The position numbers and the translations under genes are program-made. A model generated the notes under the pieces. The model did not search any database and was not told the origin of the DNA. It saw nothing but the letters and a program-made list of their open reading frames with translations. From Staphylococcus intermedius NCTC 11048 (GTDB lineage: Bacteria > Bacillota > Bacilli > Staphylococcales > Staphylococcaceae), in contig NZ_PPQH01000036.1 of assembly GCF_002902385.1 (NCBI RefSeq), positions 1 through 32,871 on the forward strand: a stretch of DNA of 32,871 nt, read 5' to 3'. This document shows positions 27,226-32,871 of the stretch, in pieces. The stretch's first letter is position 1; every line of letters begins with the position of its first letter.

Positions 27226-27890
27226 TAATTATCCCCCATCAACGAAACTGTTACGACACCTGGAACTTGTCGAATTGAATCTAAAATCTTATCATTCACT
27301 TCATCGTCCAGTTCACACGTCATTAATGCTTGATCACCTTTTTCTTTTCGTGACACTTGCATGCTGCCGACATTGATACCGTCATCACCTAAAATATTCG
27401 CAACTTTCCCGATTGTTCCGAAAGTATCTTGATGGAACACAAGTAACGTCGGATAGTTACCACTAATAGCCAATGGAAAACCGTTAATCGCGACAATTTC
27501 TATTTTACCGCCACCAATTGATACACCTTCGACAGAAATATTTTTTTCTCCATCTGTCATATCGATAATCGCTGTATTCGGATGCGAACGTTCCTCACTC
27601 ATTTCAATAAAGTGCACACGCATACCAGCCTCATTTGCAGTTTCGAGACTTGTTTCAATACGATCATCATCTGTATCATAGCCGAGTAATCCACCGACTA
27701 ATGCGACGTCAGTCCCGTGCCCTTTATATGTTTCCATAAATGAACCGTATAAATAGATGTCTGCCCGTTCAGGTTGTTTGCCGAATAAGTCTCTAGCGAC
27801 AAGTCCGATTCTGACTGCACCTGCTGTATGTGAAGATGACGGGCCTACCATCGTTGGTCCGATAATATCAAATACGCTTTTATATTTCAT
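27225..27890 (-). CDS. sdaAB: L-serine dehydratase, beta subunit
   Basis: The 221-residue partner of SdaAA has the N-terminal signature MVGPSSSHTAGAVRIG (about 14-29) and a C-terminal ACT domain (about 145-221: GKVANILGDDGINVGSMQVS and LMTCELDDEVND). The ACT domain probably binds serine and regulates activity. A very strong ribosome binding site (GGGGGGAG) lies 6 bases before the ATG. It is the first gene of the sdaAB-sdaAA-recG unit. Confidence 0.97.
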   Translation of the reverse strand: MKYKSVFDIIGPTMVGPSSSHTAGAVRIGLVARDLFGKQPERADIYLYGSFMETYKGHGTDVALVGGLLGYDTDDDRIETSLETANEAGMRVHFIEMSEERSHPNTAIIDMTDGEKNISVEGVSIGGGKIEIVAINGFPLAISGNYPTLLVFHQDTFGTIGKVANILGDDGINVGSMQVSRKEKGDQALMTCELDDEVNDKILDSIRQVPGVVTVSLMGDN

Positions 27891-27931
27891 TTTTTGCTCC
27901 CCCCGTTTTTGACCATCAAATGTGTCTCTTT

Positions 27932-27960
27932 ATTATATCAATGTTCTGTTTAGATTGTAA
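27932..27960 (-). promoter_or_regulatory. Promoter of sdaAB-sdaAA-recG
   Basis: A perfect TATAAT (27937-27932, minus strand) lies 42 bases before the sdaAB ATG. Seventeen bases upstream is a weak -35, TTACAA (27960-27955). No clear CodY box was found. Confidence 0.5.
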
Positions 27961-28239
27961 TTTTTGTTGATTTTAAATTTTTGTGCTTATGTACTTTTAT
28001 TATTTGTGTTTTTGAACTTAGTTGAATATTGATACATCAGTCGTTTATGATTCATACTGTTACAATACCTTTAGTACTTTTAAGGTATTTTAGTTCATAT
28101 CAAAAATTTATTTCTAGGATACATATACCATTTACTCAAATGTAGAAAACATCAACTGCAATGACAAAATAGCAGCCAATACACAACATTTTCTCCCCAC
28201 TATCGTGAGGTAATTTATGTTTGAGCTTTATTAAATTTG

Positions 28240-28264
28240 ACTGTTGCAATATCATTGTAACAGT
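28240..28264. promoter_or_regulatory. 25-base palindrome, possible operator
   Basis: ACTGTTGCAAT, a three-base centre, and ATTGTAACAGT form a near-perfect inverted repeat. There is no T run on either side, so an operator is as likely as a terminator. A third copy of the half site lies at 28056-28066. The protein that would bind is unknown. Confidence 0.35.
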
Positions 28265-28280
28265 TTGTTCCACTCACCTC

Positions 28281-28425
28281 AGATTGCAAGAACTTACCGA
28301 GACTCCCGAGGGATAAGCTGCCCTGGAAAATCCACCAACGCTACTACAAATGTGATATCAACTCAAAGCGTTGGTTAGTTGAAAGGGCAGCCCCTGGGAA
28401 CGCGAGTGTAAAGTTCGTCAATCTG
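28281..28425 (+). repeat. Structured dispersed repeat, compact form
   Basis: In 145 bases this copy shows the whole basic architecture: outer stem AGATTG...GAACTT with AAGTTC...CAATCT, then GAGACTCCCGAGGGAT, the middle stem GCTGCCCT/AGGGCAGC, the GGAAAATCC segment, and the apical stem CCAACGCT/AGCGTTGG. The return arm is TTAGTTGAA and CCCCTGGGAACGCGAG. Confidence 0.85.
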
Positions 28426-28476
28426 TTAACAGCAATCTCAAATGAATCACCTTAAGTTGAAACCCCCAACAGCACT

Positions 28477-28522
28477 CTAAAAAGCATCAAACAACGATAA
28501 TACGTCGTCTGATGCTTTTTAG
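28477..28522 (-). terminator. Terminator of the fakA operon
   Basis: CTAAAAAGCATCA and TGATGCTTTTTAG form a perfect 13-bp stem, extended by GACGACG/CGTTGTT with G-U pairs. It starts 18 bases after the fakA stop, and the 3' arm supplies five T residues. Confidence 0.85.
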
Positions 28523-28540
28523 CGTTCTATCAATAAAACA

Positions 28541-30205
28541 TTATTCTACTGCAAATAAGTATGGATAAATCGGTTGTTGACCGTCTTGAACTTCAACTTC
28601 TACGTCTTCATAGTGCTCACCTACAAATGATTCAATCCAGTCTGTTAAATCACTGTCTGCTTCTTCACCGGTGATAATTGTTAAAATTTCACTTTCTTCA
28701 TTTAACATATGTTTTAAAGTTTCTTTCAATACGATTTGCTTGTCTCGGTCACTTGCGATGATTTTATCTTCTACAAGTCCCATGAAAGCATCTTTTTCAA
28801 TTTCGATACCATCAATTTTTGTATCTCTGACAGCATACGTCATCGCACCTGATTGTACGTCATCGATGGCAGCAGTCATCGCTTCTTCGTTTGTCGCTAA
28901 GTCCGCACTTTCATCGTAGTGGAACATCGCCGCAATACCTTGTGGCACAGTACGTGTCGGAATAATGATTGTTTCAGCTTCAACGATATCAGCAGCTTGT
29001 TGACTCGCCATTTGAATGTTTTTATTATTTGGTAAAATAATCGCACGTTTACAACCACTGTCTTGAATCACTTTAACGATGTCTTCAGTTGATGGGTTCA
29101 TCGTTTGTCCACCACTAATCACATGCGTCGCACCCATGGATTTAAACAGCTTTGTAATGCCGTCGCCCATTGAAATGGTAATGACCGCTGTTTCTACAGT
29201 TTTTGTTACATCATTTGTATCTTTTGTTTTCGTTTGATGTGCTGCTTCTTTACGTAAAACTTCACGATGCTGTTCACGCATATTTTCAGCTTTCACTTTA
29301 ATCAATTCGCCATACTTTTGACCAAATGAAAATACCTCACCTGGCGTTTCTGTATGAACATGGACTTTCACGATTTCGTCATCACTAATCACAAGAAGTG
29401 AATCCCCGAACTGGCTCATTTCTTGTCTGAAATCTGCTTCATCAAATGGTGCTTTATCCGCTTCGAAACGCACCATCATTTCTGTACAATAGCCATAGAC
29501 GATATCTTCAGTATCAATCACACCGTGGAAGTCGTGTTCATCATTAAAGAATGCTTCACGATCGACTTTCGGTGCTTCTGCGACAATTTTTTCGCCTTTC
29601 ATCGCTTTAAGAAAACCTTCATAAACTAATGTGAGTCCTTTACCGCCGCTATCAACGACGCCCACTTCTTTCAGGACCGGTAATAAATTAGGTGTATTTT
29701 CAAGTGACTGCTGTGCTGCTTCATAAACGTACGCCATCACTTCCAAACAGTCGTCTGTTTCTTGTGCTTTTTCGACTGCTGCTGCACCGGCATCTTTAGC
29801 GACAGTTAAAATCGTCCCTTCCACTGGTTTCATGACAGCTTTATATGCTGTTTTAACACCTGCTTCAAAACTTTCCGCAAATTGTTTCGCATCAATTTCT
29901 TCTTTATCTTCTAATGCTTTTGAAAAACCACGGAAAATTTGAGAGAGAATCACACCTGAATTTCCACGTGCGCCCATCAATAATCCTTTAGAAAAAGCTC
30001 TACCTAAGTCCCCAATATGTGCAGTCAAGTGTGCCTGTACTTCTTCACGTCCAGAAGTCATTGACAAATTCATGTTTGTACCTGTGTCCCCGTCAGGTAC
30101 TGGGTATACATTTAATGCATCTACCATGTCAGCATTGTTTGATAAATTTTGTGCCCCTTGTATAATCATGTCGGCAAATAGATTACCGTTGATTTTCGTT
30201 ATCAT
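28541..30205 (-). CDS. fakA: Fatty acid kinase catalytic subunit FakA
   Basis: The 554-residue FakA phosphorylates fatty acids held by FakB partner proteins, producing acyl-phosphates for PlsY and so allowing use of host fatty acids. The N-terminal DhaL/DAK2-like kinase domain (about 1-200) carries the nucleotide/metal motif [18 protein letters not shown] (28-45) and [18 protein letters not shown] middle domain (about 210-315) and a C-terminal domain follow ([24 protein letters not shown]). Length is close to the S. aureus protein. AGGAGG lies 8-9 bases before the ATG. It follows the Asp23-family gene by 12 bases. Confidence 0.96.
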   Translation of the reverse strand: MITKINGNLFADMIIQGAQNLSNNADMVDALNVYPVPDGDTGTNMNLSMTSGREEVQAHLTAHIGDLGRAFSKGLLMGARGNSGVILSQIFRGFSKALEDKEEIDAKQFAESFEAGVKTAYKAVMKPVEGTILTVAKDAGAAAVEKAQETDDCLEVMAYVYEAAQQSLENTPNLLPVLKEVGVVDSGGKGLTLVYEGFLKAMKGEKIVAEAPKVDREAFFNDEHDFHGVIDTEDIVYGYCTEMMVRFEADKAPFDEADFRQEMSQFGDSLLVISDDEIVKVHVHTETPGEVFSFGQKYGELIKVKAENMREQHREVLRKEAAHQTKTKDTNDVTKTVETAVITISMGDGITKLFKSMGATHVISGGQTMNPSTEDIVKVIQDSGCKRAIILPNNKNIQMASQQAADIVEAETIIIPTRTVPQGIAAMFHYDESADLATNEEAMTAAIDDVQSGAMTYAVRDTKIDGIEIEKDAFMGLVEDKIIASDRDKQIVLKETLKHMLNEESEILTIITGEEADSDLTDWIESFVGEHYEDVEVEVQDGQQPIYPYLFAVE

Positions 30206-30217
30206 GCAAATATCCTC

Positions 30218-30592
30218 CTATTTGTCTTTCCCGTCATTATTAAAGCGCACGCCCTGAACAAAAATATTCACAGAGTTGACTTTAAGTTTTAATGTATTTT
30301 CTAAAGTATATTTCACAGTCGATTGTACGTTTTGCGCAACTTCTGAAATTTTGACACCGTAAGATACAATAATGTGCATATCTACATCTAACACACCATT
30401 TTCTTCTCTTACTACGATTCCTTTCGCGTAGTTCTCATGTCCTAAAATTTCAGCAATACCGTCTCTTACTTGTTGACGTGACGCCATGCCCACAATACCG
30501 TAACACTCTACAGCTTTACCGCCTACAATAGACGCGATAACTTCATTTGAGATATCGATACTTCCGTAATCATTTGTAATTTCTAAAGCCAT
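30218..30592 (-). CDS. Asp23/Gls24 family envelope stress protein (YloU type)
   Basis: The 124-residue protein belongs to the Asp23/Gls24 family: MALEITNDYGSIDISNEVIA, IVGGKAVECYGIVGM, and a C-terminal VNSVNIFVQGVRF. Family members are small cytoplasmic or membrane-associated proteins linked to envelope homeostasis. The one next to fakA (yloU in Bacillus) has no firmly assigned activity that I know of. Its position directly upstream of fakA, with a 12-base gap, is conserved in Firmicutes. AGGAGG precedes the ATG. Confidence 0.93.
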   Translation of the reverse strand: MALEITNDYGSIDISNEVIASIVGGKAVECYGIVGMASRQQVRDGIAEILGHENYAKGIVVREENGVLDVDMHIIVSYGVKISEVAQNVQSTVKYTLENTLKLKVNSVNIFVQGVRFNNDGKDK

Positions 30593-30624
30593 TATTTTCG
30601 CCTCCTAGTTTACAAATTCACTCT

Positions 30625-30653
30625 AATATATCTTCTATCTTTACATCTGTTAA
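30625..30653 (-). promoter_or_regulatory. Promoter of the Asp23-family gene and fakA
   Basis: On the minus strand TTAACA (30653-30648) and TATATT (30630-30625) are separated by 17 bases, 33 bases before the ATG. Both hexamers are close to consensus. Confidence 0.65.
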
Positions 30654-30842
30654 AATGGATTGTCTCTCGTTTAAAACACTCTAATTTCTAATAATATTAT
30701 ATTACTATATCTGACAAGTCGTTGCCAACATACGCATGGTATATCACAACTTTTTCTCACATTTTAGTCAATCACAATTTCAAATTATATCAGAAAGTGC
30801 AAAACACCAAAAGTGATTTATGAAAATTAACCTAACTTTTTA

Positions 30843-30871
30843 TTGCATGTCAATGGCTATTGTGGTATATT
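30843..30871 (+). promoter_or_regulatory. Promoter of rpmB
   Basis: TTGCAT (30843-30848) and TATATT (30866-30871) lie 17 bases apart on the plus strand, about 53 bases before the rpmB ATG. The 329-base region to 30592 is the divergent promoter region between rpmB and the Asp23-family gene and holds no other gene. Confidence 0.65.
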
Positions 30872-30924
30872 ACGTTAGTATGTAGTAGAAATGTGTATTT
30901 GTATTTCTTAAAGGAGGTACGATG

Positions 30925-31113
30925 ATGGGTAAAGAATGTTTCGTAACAGGACGTAAAGCTTCAACAGGCAACAGACGTTCACACGCGTTAAACTCAACTA
31001 AACGTCGTTGGAATGCTAACTTACAAAAAGTTAGAATCCTTGTTGATGGTAAACCTAAAAAAGTTTGGGTTTCAACTCGTGCTTTAAAATCAGGTAAAGT
31101 TACTCGCGTATAA
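30925..31113 (+). CDS. rpmB: Large ribosomal subunit protein bL28
   Basis: The 62-residue bL28 begins [20 protein letters not shown] and continues with [18 protein letters not shown] and [18 protein letters not shown], all typical of the family. I chose the second of two adjacent ATG codons (30925) because it lies 7 bases after the GGAGG and gives the usual MGK start; the first (30922) would add one Met. It is the only intact gene on the plus strand of the window, and it has its own promoter and terminator. Confidence 0.97.
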   Translation: MGKECFVTGRKASTGNRRSHALNSTKRRWNANLQKVRILVDGKPKKVWVSTRALKSGKVTRV

Positions 31114-31133
31114 TTAACAACATATAGTGAAAT

Positions 31134-31169
31134 AAAAAACAGGTCTTTATGTGGGAGACCTGTTTTTTT
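31134..31169. terminator. Bidirectional terminator after rpmB
   Basis: A6 plus CAGGTCT (31134-31146) and AGACCTG plus T7 (31156-31169) form a symmetrical stem. It ends rpmB on the plus strand and could also stop transcription arriving from the small minus-strand gene at 31255. Confidence 0.9.
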
Positions 31170-31202
31170 ATTTTCATTTATTTACATTCAATATTCGATA
31201 AA

Positions 31203-31232
31203 GGGACTGAGAAAACTTAAGGTACCAGTCTC
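31203..31232. terminator. Second hairpin between rpmB and the small gene
   Basis: GGGACTG (31203-31209) pairs with CAGTCTC (31226-31232) with one G-U pair. GTTTT follows on the plus strand and TTTATC on the minus strand, so it may be a weak terminator in both directions. Confidence 0.45.
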
Positions 31233-31254
31233 GTTTTAAAAATTACTAGACTTC

Positions 31255-31437
31255 CTATTCAGTATAGATCTCAAATTCTAATTCCTCATGCTTTTGCTTA
31301 AATGCTTCAAAATCATCTGAATGATTAAACACCACAATCAATCCTCGGTCATCATATAAATGAAAAAATATTTCTTTATCAACATTGATGAAATAGATAG
31401 ATGAATACGTTTCTCCCTGATTCATATAATGACGCAT
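31255..31437 (-). CDS. Small unrecognised protein (60 residues)
   Basis: From ATG 31437 the product begins MRHYMNQGETYSSIYFINVD and ends EELEFEIYTE. It is acidic, rich in aromatic residues, and without a signal peptide or membrane segment. The composition (IYFINVDKEIFFHLYDDRGL, then FNHSDDFEAFKQ) looks like a folded alpha/beta protein rather than a chance frame. GAGTGA lies 9 bases before the ATG; a TTG at 31443 would add two residues. It lies 24 bases after the thiN terminator and is followed by hairpins, so it seems to be a separate short unit or fed by read-through. I do not know the family. Confidence 0.6.
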   Translation of the reverse strand: MRHYMNQGETYSSIYFINVDKEIFFHLYDDRGLIVVFNHSDDFEAFKQKHEELEFEIYTE

Positions 31438-31466
31438 TAACAATAATCACTCAGTTAATAAATAAA

Positions 31467-31493
31467 AAGAGATCACCGTTATGGCAATCTCTT
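31467..31493 (-). terminator. Terminator of the rsgA-rpe-thiN unit
   Basis: AAGAGATTGCC (31493-31483) pairs with GGTGATCTCTT (31477-31467) around five bases, then TTTATTT. It begins 24 bases after the thiN stop. Confidence 0.8.
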
Positions 31494-31516
31494 AATCGTT
31501 TTAATTGGTATCCTCT

Positions 31517-32158
31517 TTACATATCTCGACTTCTCATGAAATAGACGCCGCCTTGGTGAATAATGACCTCTCCTTGTTCCGCATCAAATTCATTGGAAAC
31601 CGTTAATGTTTCGCCTCGATTCAACTGCTGCTCACATAACGCATATTTAAATCCTTTTAACGACAGCACCACTTCATCAGTGCCTTGCATAAACGAAACG
31701 TATCGATAAGTTGGATCGTTTTGTAATACATGCTGTCCCTCAGTTAAATACTCGATTTCGTTTTGTCGATCAATCAGTTGAATACGAACCGTTTCAAAAT
31801 CAGGATGTTGCAGTAATTGCATGGCGCCCATAAAATGATCTAAACGCCCACCTGTTGCACCAAAAATTTGAATGTGGCGATATCCTTGTTCCACTGCAGT
31901 GCGCACAGCAAGGGCTAAGTCAGTATCGGCTTTTTCAGCGGGTACAGGATTAATATCCAACTGTGTTTGCAACCATTCACGTTCACTTTCTGAAATCGAA
32001 TCAAAATCGCCTACCGCAAAGATAGGTGTGATATTGTGTTGCAATAAAACCATCGTGCCTCTATCCACGCCACCCCATGTTTGATGACGCCTTGTATCGA
32101 ACAATGCTGCTGGCAATTCACGATCACTACAAAGCAAGCACACCGTTTGATCGGTCAT
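31517..32158 (-). CDS. thiN: Thiamine pyrophosphokinase
   Basis: The 213-residue enzyme transfers pyrophosphate from ATP to thiamine, making thiamine pyrophosphate, the cofactor used by transketolase and pyruvate dehydrogenase. Family motifs are WGGVDRG (28-34), AVGDFDSISE (48-57), EKADTDLALAV (around 75-85) and IFGATGGRLDHFMGA (about 98-112). Length is normal. The ATG overlaps the rpe stop by one base (TAATG), so the two are probably translationally coupled. Confidence 0.97.
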   Translation of the reverse strand: MTDQTVCLLCSDRELPAALFDTRRHQTWGGVDRGTMVLLQHNITPIFAVGDFDSISESEREWLQTQLDINPVPAEKADTDLALAVRTAVEQGYRHIQIFGATGGRLDHFMGAMQLLQHPDFETVRIQLIDRQNEIEYLTEGQHVLQNDPTYRYVSFMQGTDEVVLSLKGFKYALCEQQLNRGETLTVSNEFDAEQGEVIIHQGGVYFMRSRDM

Positions 32159-32808
32159 TATAATTCACCTTTTAAACGTTGGTTCGCTTCTTTATAGTCT
32201 GCTTGGCCAAAGAAATATGAACCTGCGACCAACCAATCCGCTCCTGCATCCACAACTTGTTTCGCTGTTTGATCATTGATGCCACCGTCAACTTCAATTT
32301 TAAAGTTAAGTTGACGATTTTTTCTGATTTCATCTAACTGTTTAATTTTATCAACAGCAGATGGGAGAAATGCTTGCCCACCAAAACCTGGATTCACTGA
32401 CATCACTAACACGAAATCCACATCTTCAATCAACGCATCTAATGCATGTACAGGTGTCCCAGGATTAATGACAACACCCGCTTCAACACCATGCTTTTTA
32501 ATATTTTGAATCACGCGATGAATATGTGGATTGCCTTCTAAATGCACCGAAATTTTGTTCACACCTTTTTCCGCAAACGCTTCGACATAGTCATTCGGTG
32601 TTTCAATCATCAAGTGTGCATCAATCGGTAAATCCGTAGCCGCACGAATCGCTTCAAGCACTGGGAAACCGATTGAAATATTAGGGACGAACTGGCCATC
32701 CATGACATCAAAATGTAACGCGTCAATACCGCTTTCTTCTAATTTTGATAATTCTTCTTTTAAATTTAAAAAATCAGCTGATAATAAAGAAGGAAAAACT
32801 TTTGTCAT
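32158..32808 (-). CDS. rpe: Ribulose-phosphate 3-epimerase
   Basis: The 216-residue TIM-barrel enzyme interconverts ribulose 5-phosphate and xylulose 5-phosphate in the pentose phosphate pathway and needs a divalent metal. Metal and catalytic motifs are visible: SLLSADF, LHFDVMDGQFVPN (His32, Asp34), DAHLMI, NPGFGGQ and VDGGIN. The ATG overlaps the rsgA stop by one base, and AAGGTAAG supplies the ribosome binding site. It precedes thiN, as in other staphylococci. Confidence 0.98.
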   Translation of the reverse strand: MTKVFPSLLSADFLNLKEELSKLEESGIDALHFDVMDGQFVPNISIGFPVLEAIRAATDLPIDAHLMIETPNDYVEAFAEKGVNKISVHLEGNPHIHRVIQNIKKHGVEAGVVINPGTPVHALDALIEDVDFVLVMSVNPGFGGQAFLPSAVDKIKQLDEIRKNRQLNFKIEVDGGINDQTAKQVVDAGADWLVAGSYFFGQADYKEANQRLKGEL

Positions 32809-32870
32809 TAGTATCTTACCTTTCGATTTGATATTTCATTATATAGTTGTACGTAATGGTCATAACGAAA
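32808..32870 (-). CDS. rsgA: Ribosome small subunit GTPase RsgA, last 20 residues (partial)
   Basis: The 63 bases at the right edge read FRYDHYVQLYNEISNRKVRY and a TAA that overlaps the rpe ATG by one base. The RYDHYV...NEI pattern and the position directly before rpe and thiN match the C-terminus of RsgA, a GTPase of 30S subunit maturation. Only the tail is in the window, so the catalytic part cannot be checked. Confidence 0.75.
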   Translation of the reverse strand, partial: FRYDHYVQLYNEISNRKVRY

Positions 32871-32871
32871 T

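Larger units (their letters stand above)
27961..28476. other. Intergenic region between fakA and sdaAB: palindrome and compact repeat
   Basis: No gene is present. The sdaAB-proximal half is AT-rich and holds ACTGTTACAAT (28056-28066). The same motif returns as both arms of a 25-base palindrome at 28240-28264. The fakA-proximal half is a compact copy of the dispersed repeat (28281-28425). The fakA terminator follows at 28477. Confidence 0.6.

Overview
This window is chromosomal DNA from a low-GC Firmicute. Gene order and protein sequences point to Staphylococcus, but not S. aureus itself. The backbone, nearly all on the minus strand, is the staphylococcal order rsgA end - rpe - thiN, rpmB (plus strand), Asp23-family gene - fakA, sdaAB - sdaAA - recG, fapR - plsX - fabD - fabG - acpP, rnc - smc - ftsY - ylxM - ffh, and rpsP - rimM - trmD - rplS. 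A coagulase-positive or hyicus/intermedius-type species is possible, but that is a guess.

Layout from left to right: 1-340 is the start of an unrecognised protein; 843-979 is a decayed beta-type phenol-soluble modulin (PSM) gene; 1234-3521 is rplS, trmD, rimM and rpsP; 3647-4027 is a structured repeat; 4075-10727 is a type I restriction-modification locus (unknown gene, hsdS, hsdM, repeat, frameshifted hsdR); 10956-11750 is a cluster of repeats; 11837-19065 is the SRP/SMC/RNase III operon; 19528-23187 is fatty acid and phospholipid synthesis under FapR; 23385-24190 is a second repeat cluster; 24290-27890 is recG and the L-serine dehydratase genes; 28281-28425 is one more compact repeat; 28541-30592 is fakA and its partner; 30925-32870 holds rpmB, a small unknown gene, thiN, rpe and the tail of rsgA.

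The backbone genes cover translation and tRNA modification (rplS, trmD, rimM, rpsP, rpmB), protein targeting (ffh, ftsY, ylxM), chromosome organisation and repair (smc, recG), RNA processing (rnc), and lipid metabolism (fapR regulon plus fakA, which activates exogenous fatty acids). The accessory part is the restriction-modification locus, placed between ffh and rpsP, which are normally neighbours.

The most unusual content is a family of modular, hairpin-forming intergenic repeats. Copies lie only at transcription-unit boundaries. Their paired arms differ between copies but change together, so base pairing is conserved while sequence is not. Two near full-length copies (about 380 bp) sit in opposite orientation on either side of the unknown gene - hsdS - hsdM block. 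hsdR carries a one-base deletion in a short A run close to its start, so its present activity is doubtful.
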